Below, piece by piece: positions 42,453 through 50,789 of a stretch of 64,000 nucleotides of DNA. Origin of the DNA: Inquilinus limosus_F (GTDB lineage: Bacteria > Pseudomonadota > Alphaproteobacteria > DSM-16000 > Inquilinaceae); the NCBI RefSeq assembly GCF_051487185.1, contig NZ_JAHVDK010000016.1, forward strand, positions 1 to 64,000, written 5' to 3'. Each line of letters starts with the position of its first letter. Position 1 is the stretch's first letter. A program made the translations under genes and the position numbers. The notes under the pieces were generated by a model. That model did not search any database and had not been told where the DNA came from. It was given only the letters and a program-made list of their open reading frames with translations.

Positions 42453-44099
42453 ATGACGGCGACGGTCGAGGTCTCCGGGCTGCGCGTCACGGCCCGCACC
42501 GAGGAAGGCGGCGAGGCCGTGATCGTCGACGATGTCGGCTTCACCATCCGCCAGGGCGAGGTGATGGCGCTGATCGGCGAATCCGGCTCCGGCAAGACCA
42601 CGATCGCCTTGGCGACGCTGGGCTATAGCCGGGCCGGCTGCCGCATCGTCGGAGGCTCGGTCAACGTCTTCGGCCGCGAGATCCTGGCGCTCGACCGCAA
42701 GACCCTGCGCGGCCTGCGCGGCCGCCAGATCGCCTATATCGCCCAGAGCGCGGCGGCGGCCTTCAACCCGTCGCGCCGTATCATGGCGCAGGTGATCGAG
42801 AGCGCGCTGATCCACGGCACCATGACCGCGGAGGCGGCCCGCCGGAAGGCCTGCCAGCTGTTCCGCGAGCTGGCCCTGCCCGACCCCGACGGCATCGGCG
42901 ACCGCTATCCGCACCAGGTCTCGGGCGGACAGCTGCAGCGGCTGATGGCGGCCATGGCGCTGATCAACGACCCCGAGCTGGTCATTTTCGACGAGCCGAC
43001 CACAGCGCTGGACGTCACCACTCAGATCGAGGTGCTGCGCGCCTTCAAGGCCGTGATCCGCACCCGGAAGACGACCGGCATCTACGTCTCGCACGACCTC
43101 GCCGTCGTCGCCCAGATCGCCGACCGGATCGCGGTGCTGCGCCATGGCCGGCTGCGCGAGACCGGGCCGACCGAGCGGCTGGTGACGGCGCCGGAGGACG
43201 GCTACACCCGCCAGCTCATCGCCGCCGCCACGCCGGTGCGACGGACCGCTGGCGAAGAGCCGACGCCGGCCGAGGCCGTGCCGCTGCTGCGGGTCGAGGG
43301 GCTGCTCGCCGGCTTCGGCGCGGTGCGTCCCGGCTCCCTGCCGCCGGTCGTCGCGCTGCAGGATATCGACCTCTTGATCCGGCGCGGCCGCACCCTCGGC
43401 GCGATCGGCGAATCCGGCAGCGGCAAGAGCACCCTGGCGCGGGTGATCGCCGGCCTCTTGCCGGCGGCGCGCGGCCGCATCCTGCTGGACGGCGAAGCGC
43501 TGCCGGCGACCCTGGGCGGCCGCAGCCGCGACCAGCTGCGCCGTGTCCAGATCGTGTTCCAGAACGCCGACACCGCGCTGAACCCGGCCCGGACGGTGGA
43601 GCAGATCATCGCCCGGCCGCTGGCCTTCTATCACGCCCAGGGCGACCGCCAGCGCCGGCAGCGGCTGCACCGCCTGCTCGACCTCGTGCGCCTGCCCGCG
43701 GCGATCGCCGACCGCCTGCCGGGCGAGCTGTCCGGCGGGCAGAAGCAGCGCGTCAATCTGGCCCGGGCGCTGGCGGCCGACCCCGAGTTGATCCTGTGCG
43801 ACGAAGTCACCTCCGCCCTCGACACCGTGGTCGGTGAGGCGGTGCTGGACCTGCTGATGGAGCTGCAGCGCGAGCTCGGCGTCTCCCTCATGTTCATCAG
43901 CCACGACCTCGGCGTCGTCCGCTCGATCAGCCATGAGGTGCTGGTGCTGCGCCGCGGCCGGACCGTCGAGGCCGGGCCGACCGAGCAGGTGCTGCGCGCC
44001 CCGCAGGCGGCCTATACCGGCCTCCTGCTCGCCTCGGTGCCGGAGCTGCGCACCGGTTGGCTGGACGAAGTCGACGCCCGCGCCGTCTCCGCCGCCTGA
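42453..44099 (+). CDS. Fused two-domain peptide-type ABC ATPase
   Basis: 548 residues with two complete nucleotide-binding domains, that is DppD and DppF combined in one chain. Domain 1 (~5-260) has GESGSGKTT, VSGGQLQR and VIFDEPTTALD; domain 2 (~285-540) has GESGSGKS, LSGGQKQR and LILCDEVTSALD, with a valine where proline is usual. The C-terminal oligo_HPY extension is missing. It lies directly after the permease genes and energises that importer; the separate-ATPase arrangement of the operon at 9.9-11.9 kb differs. Confidence 0.93.
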   Translation: MTATVEVSGLRVTARTEEGGEAVIVDDVGFTIRQGEVMALIGESGSGKTTIALATLGYSRAGCRIVGGSVNVFGREILALDRKTLRGLRGRQIAYIAQSAAAAFNPSRRIMAQVIESALIHGTMTAEAARRKACQLFRELALPDPDGIGDRYPHQVSGGQLQRLMAAMALINDPELVIFDEPTTALDVTTQIEVLRAFKAVIRTRKTTGIYVSHDLAVVAQIADRIAVLRHGRLRETGPTERLVTAPEDGYTRQLIAAATPVRRTAGEEPTPAEAVPLLRVEGLLAGFGAVRPGSLPPVVALQDIDLLIRRGRTLGAIGESGSGKSTLARVIAGLLPAARGRILLDGEALPATLGGRSRDQLRRVQIVFQNADTALNPARTVEQIIARPLAFYHAQGDRQRRQRLHRLLDLVRLPAAIADRLPGELSGGQKQRVNLARALAADPELILCDEVTSALDTVVGEAVLDLLMELQRELGVSLMFISHDLGVVRSISHEVLVLRRGRTVEAGPTEQVLRAPQAAYTGLLLASVPELRTGWLDEVDARAVSAA

Positions 44100-44134
44100 C
44101 CACGCCGACAAGGCCTCAGCCGATATCTCGGCCG

Positions 44135-44162
44135 TGTAACCGACGGTTCTGCTCGGAACGAA
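44135..44162 (+). promoter_or_regulatory. Candidate SigF-type ECF promoter before the dienelactone hydrolase gene
   Basis: TGTAACC (44135-44141), 17 bases, then CGAA (44159-44162), about 58 bp before the ATG at 44220. It resembles GTAACC-N16-CGAA and the element at 27977-28002 before the ECF sigma gene. Spacing differs by one base, so this is a moderate match only. Confidence 0.45.
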
Positions 44163-44219
44163 CGTGAGGGGCGGTATTGCCGCTTCCGGATTCGCGGCTT
44201 GCACGGAGAGGAGAGCCCC

Positions 44220-45107
44220 ATGACCCGTCTCACGGCCAAGGACTTTCAGCCCGAATTGCTCGAACTCTACGACTACTATGTCCATGGCAGGATCACGAAG
44301 CGCGAGTTCCTCGACCGCGCCGGCACATTCGCGGTCGCCGGGCTGAGCGCGGCGGCCATCCTGGCATCGCTGAGCCCGAATTACGCGCTGGCGCAGCAGG
44401 TCGAGTTCACCGATCCCGACATCGTCCCGGAATACATCACCTATCCGTCGCCCAAAGGGCACGGCGAGGTGCGCGGCTATCTGGTCCGTCCCGCCAAGGC
44501 CTCGGGCCGGGTGCCGGGCGTGGTTGTCGTCCACGAGAACCGGGGCCTCAACCCCTATATCGAGGACGTGGCGCGGCGCCTGGCCAAGGCCGGCTTCGTC
44601 GCGCTCGCCCCCGACGGGCTGAGCTCGGTCGGCGGCTATCCCGGCAACGACGACAAGGGACGCGAGCTGCAGCAGAAGGTCGATCCCACAAAGCTGATGA
44701 ACGACTTCTTCGCCGCGGTCGAGTTCCTGATGCAGAGCGAGCTGACGACCGGAAAGGTCGGCATCATCGGCTTCTGCTATGGCGGCGGCGTCGCCAATGC
44801 CGCGGCCGTCGCCTATCCGGAGCTGGCTGCCGCCGTGCCGTTCTACGGCCGGCAGCCGAAACCGGAGGACGTGCAGCGGATCAAGGCGCCGCTGCTGCTG
44901 CACTACGCCGAGACGGATGCCAACATCAATGCCGGCTGGCCCGCCTACGAAGCCGCGCTCAAGTCATCGAACAAGACCTACGAGGCCTACATCTATCCGG
45001 GGACCAATCACGGCTTCCACAACGACTCCACACCGCGCTACGACGAGGCGGCCGCCAAGCTGGCCTGGGATCGGACGGTTGCTTGGCTCAAGCGCTATCT
45101 CGCCTGA
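44220..45107 (+). CDS. Dienelactone hydrolase family protein with export leader
   Basis: 295 residues, alpha/beta hydrolase. An N-terminal leader after ITKREFLDRAG contains the hydrophobic FAVAGLSAAAILASL, cleaved near ALAQQ, so export is likely. The DLH nucleophile is the cysteine of GFCYGGG; the acid lies around AETDANINAGW and the histidine in NHGFHND. Substrates may be carboxymethylene-lactones or other esters. ATG at 44220 has GGAGAGGAGAG before it. It converges with the lacI gene at 45160. Confidence 0.9.
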   Translation: MTRLTAKDFQPELLELYDYYVHGRITKREFLDRAGTFAVAGLSAAAILASLSPNYALAQQVEFTDPDIVPEYITYPSPKGHGEVRGYLVRPAKASGRVPGVVVVHENRGLNPYIEDVARRLAKAGFVALAPDGLSSVGGYPGNDDKGRELQQKVDPTKLMNDFFAAVEFLMQSELTTGKVGIIGFCYGGGVANAAAVAYPELAAAVPFYGRQPKPEDVQRIKAPLLLHYAETDANINAGWPAYEAALKSSNKTYEAYIYPGTNHGFHNDSTPRYDEAAAKLAWDRTVAWLKRYLA

Positions 45108-45159
45108 TGTCCTTGCGGCGCGCCCGCCGCGGATCGCCGGCGGCGTGGCGCGCTCCCGC

Positions 45160-46194
45160 TCAAGCAGAGGCGCGGCGGACCAGCCGCCACGGCACGTCGA
45201 AGATCGTCGGGGCCTCGCCCTCGCGGCCGGTGACGAGGCCGATCAGATGATCGGCGAGGCGGTCGTAGCGGGTGGTCTCGGGGCCGATCGTCGTCAGCGC
45301 CGGATGGCCGAACTCGCCCTCCTCGATGTTGCCGCAGCCGATCACCGCGATGTCGCCGGGCACGGAGAGGCCGATCTCTTCGAAGGCGTGGATAGCGGTG
45401 ACGGCGGCGAGGTCGGATTCGGCGAACAGCGCCGTCGGCCGTTCCGGCAGTGACGCCAGCGCCTTGGCGTTGGCGAAGGCGGCCTTGCGCGCCTCGGCGC
45501 CGCCGACCAGGAGCTCCGGCCGCAGCGGCAGCTTCCGCGTGGCGAGGAAGCGGCGATAGGCGGCGAGCCGGCTGCCCTCCGCCGCCTTCTCGTGCAGCAT
45601 ATAGGCGATGCGGCGGTGGCCGGCCTCGTAGAGATGGTCGAGCGCCACCCCGACCGCCTCGGCCGTGTGCTGGCGGACGACGGAGAAGCCGGCCGGCTCC
45701 ACCGACGGGTGGAAGACCACCGCGGGCCGACCGGCGGCCGCGAGGCGGTCGGCGAACTGCACGACCTCGGCTTCGGACAGGTGCTGCCAGTCGGCGATGA
45801 CGCCATCGGCCAGGCCGCTCTCGATCTCGCGCACGATCCGGTCCACGCGCTCGGGCGTGTCGCCGGCCGCGATGATGGTGGAGAAGCCGCTCGCCGCCGC
45901 CGTGGACTGGACGTCCTGGGCGATGCGGTCGCTGAAGGGCACGCCGAGGCGCGGCAGCAGAAGGCAGATCCGCTCGGCCTGCCGCCGGCGGAGCTGCCGG
46001 GCCGTGCGGTTCTGGACGTAGTTGAGCTCCGCCACGGCGTCGAGGATGCGCTGGCGCGCCTCCTGACCGACGAATCTCAGCCGCCTGGCGTCGCCGCTCA
46101 GGAAATAGGAGACGGCGGCCGTCGACACCCCGGCGCGACGGGCGACGTCGGCCATGGTCGGCGCCCTCTTCCGTTCGGAACTGCTCTCGTCCAT
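45160..46194 (-). CDS. LacI family transcriptional regulator
   Basis: 344 residues. N-terminal HTH (TMADVARRAGVSTAAVSYFLSG) and hinge helix (RTARQLRRR) are followed by a periplasmic-binding-like effector domain ending FDVPWRLVRRASA. It is the last gene of the SBP-permease-sulfatase operon (32 bp after the sulfatase gene) and most likely binds the perfect palindrome at 50635-50650 before the first gene. Inducer would be a sugar from the sulfated substrate. Confidence 0.93.
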   Translation of the reverse strand: MDESSSERKRAPTMADVARRAGVSTAAVSYFLSGDARRLRFVGQEARQRILDAVAELNYVQNRTARQLRRRQAERICLLLPRLGVPFSDRIAQDVQSTAAASGFSTIIAAGDTPERVDRIVREIESGLADGVIADWQHLSEAEVVQFADRLAAAGRPAVVFHPSVEPAGFSVVRQHTAEAVGVALDHLYEAGHRRIAYMLHEKAAEGSRLAAYRRFLATRKLPLRPELLVGGAEARKAAFANAKALASLPERPTALFAESDLAAVTAIHAFEEIGLSVPGDIAVIGCGNIEEGEFGHPALTTIGPETTRYDRLADHLIGLVTGREGEAPTIFDVPWRLVRRASA

Positions 46195-46226
46195 TGCCTC
46201 GGCGGTCTGGAGCGGGCGGGCGTCCC

Positions 46227-47555
46227 TCAGCCCTCGCTCACCAGACCTTCATGCCAATTTCTGTTTTCGACGGGAAGAATCTCGGGCGGCCTCTCCCCGG
46301 CCTCCTCGATCAGGGCGAGGAGGCGGCCCCGCAGCGCCGCCCGCGTCTCGGCATGGGCGGGCGCGGCGACGAGGTTACGGAGCTCGTTCGGGTCTTCCTC
46401 GAGGTCATAGAGCCGCGCCTCGGCGTAGAGGTCGCTCGCCGGATCGTTCCAGCCGTCCCCGCCCGGCGCCTCGACCTCGTATTTCCAGCGGCGGGTGCGC
46501 AGGGCGCGGCCGACATGGTGCTCGCTGATCTGGACGAAGATCTCTTCGCGCGAGGCCTCCCCTCCCCGGATCGCGCCGAGGATCGAGCGGCCCTGCATCG
46601 TCCCGGGAATGGCGATCCCGGCGGCGTCGAGCAGGGTCGGCGGCAGGTCGATCAGGCTCACCAGCCCCTCGAAGGCGCCGACATCCGCGAAGCCCGGGCC
46701 GTGGAACAGCGTCGGCACCCGGATCGACGCCTCGTGGCAGGAGCGCTTGTACTCGTTGTTGCGGGTCTTGAAGTGGCAGCCATGGTCGGAGGTGAAGAGG
46801 ATGATCGTGTCCTCCAGAAGGCCCAGGCTGTACAGCGCCTCGACCAGCCGGCCGAACGCCTCGTCAAGGCGCGCGACCATGCCGAGATAGCCGGGGAAAT
46901 GCGCCGCCGTGCTGCCGCCGAGCGCCGCGAGGTCGCCGGGGACGGCGAGCTTCCGGCGGATCCGCTCCTCGTAGCCGAGCGGGGCCGGGTAGTTGTCCGT
47001 CTGGTTCTGGTGGTGCGGCTCGAGGAAGGAGAGGAAGAGGAAGAACGGCGCCTCCTTCGGCGCCGCGATGTAGCGGATCGCCGCGTCGGTCAGCGCGTCC
47101 ACGCGATAGCCGGGCAGCTTCACCGGTCTGCCGTGATTGTCATGGACGACCGTGTCGAAGGGGCCGGAGGTGAACTCCAGGATGTTGGAGGCGAGCCAGT
47201 GGAGGTAGCCGCCGCGCTCCCCGGGCGTCACCGGCTCGGCCGAGCCCAGATGCCATTTGCCGATATAGGCGGTGTCGTAGCCGGCGGCGGCGAAGTGATG
47301 CGCCAGAGTCTTCTCCCCCTGCGGCAGCGGGATGCCGTTCCGGTAGCAGCCGGTCGCGGTCGCGTAGCGCCCCGTCTGCAGGACCGAGCGGGCAGGACCG
47401 CAGACCGGCTGACAGGTGAAGGAGTTGGCGACGAAGGTGCCGGTCCGGGCCAGGCGGTCGAAATTCGGCGTCAGCTCCAGCGGATTGCCATGGGCGCCGA
47501 CCGTGTCCCAGCGCTGCTGATCGGTGAAGAAGACGATGACGTTCGGGCGGATCAT
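46227..47555 (-). CDS. Type I sulfatase, probably cytoplasmic
   Basis: 442 residues. The N-terminal FFTDQQRWDT has the metal-binding aspartate D12. The sulfatase signature around C52 (CGPARSVLQTGRYA) fits C-x-P-x-R, and C52 would be converted to formylglycine. GKWHLG and the later metal site FTSDHGCHFK are also present. No signal peptide is visible, so hydrolysis likely occurs in the cytoplasm after import by the co-transcribed ABC system. A formylglycine-generating enzyme is not encoded here. Substrate is probably a sulfated mono- or oligosaccharide. Confidence 0.92.
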   Translation of the reverse strand: MIRPNVIVFFTDQQRWDTVGAHGNPLELTPNFDRLARTGTFVANSFTCQPVCGPARSVLQTGRYATATGCYRNGIPLPQGEKTLAHHFAAAGYDTAYIGKWHLGSAEPVTPGERGGYLHWLASNILEFTSGPFDTVVHDNHGRPVKLPGYRVDALTDAAIRYIAAPKEAPFFLFLSFLEPHHQNQTDNYPAPLGYEERIRRKLAVPGDLAALGGSTAAHFPGYLGMVARLDEAFGRLVEALYSLGLLEDTIILFTSDHGCHFKTRNNEYKRSCHEASIRVPTLFHGPGFADVGAFEGLVSLIDLPPTLLDAAGIAIPGTMQGRSILGAIRGGEASREEIFVQISEHHVGRALRTRRWKYEVEAPGGDGWNDPASDLYAEARLYDLEEDPNELRNLVAAPAHAETRAALRGRLLALIEEAGERPPEILPVENRNWHEGLVSEG

Positions 47556-47577
47556 GAAGTGTGGGGCTCCGGACAGG

Positions 47578-48393
47578 TCATTTCATGCCCGCCAGCATCA
47601 CGCTGCGGACGAAGTAGCGCTGGGTGAAGAGGAACAGGAGCAGGCTGGGCACGAACAGGATGACCCCGCCCGTCGCCGTCATGTTCCACTGGGTGAAGAA
47701 TTCCTGGTTGAAGAGGGTGAGCCCCGTCGTGATCGGCCGCATCTCGGTGGTGTTCACCGCCACCAGCGGCCAGAGAAACTCGTTCCACTGGAAGACGAAG
47801 GTGAGGAGCGCCAGGGTGGCCAGCGCCGGCCGCACCTGCGGCAGCACGATCCGCCAATAGACGCCGATCTCCGAGCAGCCGTCGATCCGCGCCGCGTCGA
47901 TCAGCTCGTCCGGGATCGGGCGCATGAACTGCCGCATCAGGAAGATGCCGTAGGCACTCATGGCGAAGGGCACGATCAGGCCCTGATAGGTGTTGAGCCA
48001 GCCCATCCGCGCGGTCAGCACGTAGAGCGGGATCATGCGGATGAAGAAGGGGATCATCAGCGTCGACAGCACCGCGACGAACAGCACGCGCTTGCCCGGG
48101 AACTCCAGCTTGGCGAAGACGTAGCCGGCGAGCGGATCGAAGATCAGGTGCAGCAGCGTGATCCCGCCCGCGATGACGACGCTGTTCAGCACGAACCGGG
48201 CGAAGGGCGCCTTCTGCCAGATATGGACGTAGTTCGTGAGCTGCAGCGTGTCCGGAAGCAGGATCGGCACGCCGCTGAAGATGTCGGCGTCGCTCTGCAG
48301 CGAGAGGGACAGCATGTAGAGGAACGGAAAGATGCAGAGCGCCGCCGCGAGCAGCAGCAGGAGATAGCCGAAGGCCATGTCCCTGTGTGTCAT
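47578..48393 (-). CDS. Carbohydrate ABC transporter permease (MalG-like)
   Basis: 271 residues. A first membrane helix (GYLLLLLAAALCIFPFLYML) is followed by the CUT1 permease EAA loop (IPDELIDAARIDGCSEIGVYWRIVLP). ATG at 48393 follows the MalF-like stop by 8 bp. It forms the inner-membrane channel with the gene at 48402 and is followed by the sulfatase gene (22-bp gap). Confidence 0.93.
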   Translation of the reverse strand: MTHRDMAFGYLLLLLAAALCIFPFLYMLSLSLQSDADIFSGVPILLPDTLQLTNYVHIWQKAPFARFVLNSVVIAGGITLLHLIFDPLAGYVFAKLEFPGKRVLFVAVLSTLMIPFFIRMIPLYVLTARMGWLNTYQGLIVPFAMSAYGIFLMRQFMRPIPDELIDAARIDGCSEIGVYWRIVLPQVRPALATLALLTFVFQWNEFLWPLVAVNTTEMRPITTGLTLFNQEFFTQWNMTATGGVILFVPSLLLFLFTQRYFVRSVMLAGMK

Positions 48394-48401
48394 GGCGGCC
48401 C

Positions 48402-49340
48402 TCAATAGCTGACGTCCCGGTTGAACAGCCGGAACTGGACGAAGGTGACCGCCAGGATCAGCAGGAACATCAGGAAGGCGAGCGCCGAGGCGTAGCCGAT
48501 GTTGAGCTCGAAGAAGGCCGCCTCGAAGACGTGGAGGCTGAACAGCCGCGTCGCATCCGCTGGCCCGCCCTTGGTGATGAGATAGGCCGGCGCCAGCTCT
48601 TGGAACTGGGAAATCATGCAGACAACGGCGATGAACAGCGTCGTCGGCGTCAGCAGCGGCCAGGTCACGTGCCGGAACCGCTGGCCGGGCGTCGCGCCGT
48701 CGATCGCGGCGGCGTCGTAGAAGTCGGTCGGGATCGACTGCAGGGCCGCGAGATAGATCAGCATCGCGTAGCCGACATCCTTCCAGACCGCGATGGCGAT
48801 CAGCGTCGGCAGCGCGGTCGCGGGCTCGGTCAGCCAGCTCTGCGTCGGCAAACCGAGATCCGCGAGGAGGCCGTTCAGGATGCCGGTATAGGGATCGAGG
48901 ATCGCCTGCCACATCAGCGCGACGATCACGAAGGAGATGATGTAGGGGAAGAAGATGATCGCCCGGAACACCGTCCGCCCGGGCAGCGGCTTGTTGAGGA
49001 GCAGCGCCAGGCCGAGGCCGATGGCGGTGCTCGCGGCCGTCACCCCCACGGCGAAGGCCAGGGTCACGAAGAGCGAGTGCCGGACCCGATCGTCACCGAG
49101 CGCCGAGGTGTAGTTGGCGAGGCCGGCGAAGCGGCTGTCGCCGATCAGCGGCTGGCCGCTGTACAGGCTGGCCCAGAATTCGAGCGCGATCGGATAGAAG
49201 AAATAGACGCTGAAGTAGAGGATCGCCGGCGACAGCAGGAGATAGGCCGCGATCGTATGGCGCGCCCGCCGCGTCAGGCGACGGCGCGACCGACTGAGCC
49301 CCAGCCAGGGCGCCGCCGCCGTGCCGACGCCCGCCGGCAT
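48402..49340 (-). CDS. Carbohydrate ABC transporter permease (MalF/UgpA-like)
   Basis: 312 residues, six hydrophobic segments starting with HTIAAYLLLSPAILYFSVYFF. The EAA loop is PTDFYDAAAIDGATPGQRFRH. ATG at 49340 lies 4 bp after the SBP stop. The operon has no ATPase, so energy likely comes from a multitask MsmK/UgpC-type ATPase elsewhere in the genome, as is common for CUT1 importers. Confidence 0.92.
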   Translation of the reverse strand: MPAGVGTAAAPWLGLSRSRRRLTRRARHTIAAYLLLSPAILYFSVYFFYPIALEFWASLYSGQPLIGDSRFAGLANYTSALGDDRVRHSLFVTLAFAVGVTAASTAIGLGLALLLNKPLPGRTVFRAIIFFPYIISFVIVALMWQAILDPYTGILNGLLADLGLPTQSWLTEPATALPTLIAIAVWKDVGYAMLIYLAALQSIPTDFYDAAAIDGATPGQRFRHVTWPLLTPTTLFIAVVCMISQFQELAPAYLITKGGPADATRLFSLHVFEAAFFELNIGYASALAFLMFLLILAVTFVQFRLFNRDVSY

Positions 49341-49344
49341 CGGC

Positions 49345-50586
49345 CTAGTGGCCCGCCAGGATGGCATTGGCCTCGGCCGCGAATTTCGGCATGGCCTCGG
49401 CCGCCGGCACCTCGTTGTAGACGATGTCCTCCAGCGCGCTCTGCAGCAGCTTGTCGATCCGCGCGTGCTTGCCGGTGAGGCGGAGCTCGGCGGTCACGTC
49501 CTTGGCGTAGGGAAGGCATTTGGCGAAGCTGCCGATCACCGGGTCGCCCAGCACCTCCGGGTTCTCCGCCCAGGATTTGCGCGGCATGGTCATGCCGGCT
49601 TCCTTGGTCGCGGCGAGCTCGGTCTCGAGCGCGACCAGACGCTTCAGCAGATCCCAGGCCTCTTTCGGATGTTTGGCGTCCTTCGGGATCATCAGGCTGA
49701 CGCCGCCGGCGAAGGTCGCCTGCACCTTGTTCTTCAGCGACGGCGCGACCGCCCATTGGAGCCGCGGATTGCCGGAGCGGATCGGCTTCACGTCCCATGG
49801 GCCGGTGACGATCATGGCGACCCGGTTGGCGGTGAACAGCTTCTGCGGCCCCTCGTAATCCGCGCCCGCGACCGGCTTGGTCGCCGCCTTGTCCTTGTGG
49901 ATCAGGTCGGCCAGGAACTGGATCGCCTCGATCGCCTCCGGGCTGTCGAGCGTGACCTTGTTCGTCGTCGGGTCGTAGTAGCGGACGCCGTTCTGCAGGA
50001 ACCAGGACCAGTAGTAGCCGATGCTGGGATTGGGCGCGAAGCCGAAGCGGCCGCCGGACGCGGTCGCCTTGGCGACGGCCCGGAACTCCTCCCAGGTCGC
50101 GGGCGGCGCGTCGAAGCCCGCCGCCTTCAGCATGTCGACATTGTAGACCAACGTCGCGCAGGTCAGGTGGATCTGGACGCCGTAGACCTGGTCGCCGAGC
50201 TTGTTCCGCTCGACCGCATAGGGCTGCCAGTCCGCGGGAAAGCCCATCGCCTGACCGTCCGCGGCGACGAAGTCGTTGAGGGGCGTGAGCAGGCCCTGCT
50301 GCCCGAATTCCTGTACCCAGCCGCCGGGCTCGGCGACCAGGTCCGGCGGGTTCTTGGCCGAGAAATCCGCGACCAGCTTGGTGCGCATGTCGGGCCACTG
50401 GAACTTCTCCCAGCGCACCGTCCAGCCGGGATGATCGGTCTCGAATTTCTTGATCACGTCGGCATAGGCCTGATAGGCGTGGCCGGCGTTCCAATAGAGC
50501 GTCAGCGTCTCGGCCCCCGCCGCGGTCGCCGCCAGGACACCCAGCCCGGCGCCGACGACGAGCGCACTCGTCCTCCACCAGCTCAT
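49345..50586 (-). CDS. Carbohydrate ABC transporter solute-binding protein (family 1)
   Basis: 413 residues. A signal peptide (ALVVGAGLGVLAATAAGA, cleavage near AGA-ET) precedes an SBP_bac_1 domain with landmarks HPGWTVRWEKFQWPDMRTKL and TGPWDVKPI. It is the first gene of the sulfatase operon. The sequence AGAETLTLYWNAGHAYQAY marks the mature start. A LacI-type palindrome lies 49 bp upstream of the ATG. Confidence 0.92.
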   Translation of the reverse strand: MSWWRTSALVVGAGLGVLAATAAGAETLTLYWNAGHAYQAYADVIKKFETDHPGWTVRWEKFQWPDMRTKLVADFSAKNPPDLVAEPGGWVQEFGQQGLLTPLNDFVAADGQAMGFPADWQPYAVERNKLGDQVYGVQIHLTCATLVYNVDMLKAAGFDAPPATWEEFRAVAKATASGGRFGFAPNPSIGYYWSWFLQNGVRYYDPTTNKVTLDSPEAIEAIQFLADLIHKDKAATKPVAGADYEGPQKLFTANRVAMIVTGPWDVKPIRSGNPRLQWAVAPSLKNKVQATFAGGVSLMIPKDAKHPKEAWDLLKRLVALETELAATKEAGMTMPRKSWAENPEVLGDPVIGSFAKCLPYAKDVTAELRLTGKHARIDKLLQSALEDIVYNEVPAAEAMPKFAAEANAILAGH

Positions 50587-50634
50587 CCGTCTCCTCCCTA
50601 ATTGGAGATCCGCCTTCTTGCTCCGAGGCAGCTT

Positions 50635-50650
50635 TATTAATCGATTAATA
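50635..50650. promoter_or_regulatory. Perfect 16-bp palindrome TATTAATCGATTAATA, candidate LacI operator
   Basis: A symmetric site with a central CG, as LacI/PurR-family operators have, located between the SBP gene (start 50586) and the divergent dehydratase gene (start 50790). It is an AT island in GC-rich DNA. The cotranscribed LacI gene at 45160 is its probable ligand; the site could serve both directions. Confidence 0.75.
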
Positions 50651-50789
50651 TGACGGATCGCGAAAGAGCGTCAAGGCGCGACTGGCCGGCGCCGGTCTTG
50701 ATCGGCGCGCCGCGGCGCTATGGTACTGTGCCGGTCCGGCGAGCATCGGCCGCTCGATTCCGACCGCGACGAGTGGAGGAGCAGCGCCC

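Noticed and set aside
45117..45152. GC-rich hairpin between the dienelactone hydrolase and lacI genes as a terminator
   Set aside because: The stem is interrupted and no T-tract follows in either direction, so there is not enough to call it a terminator.
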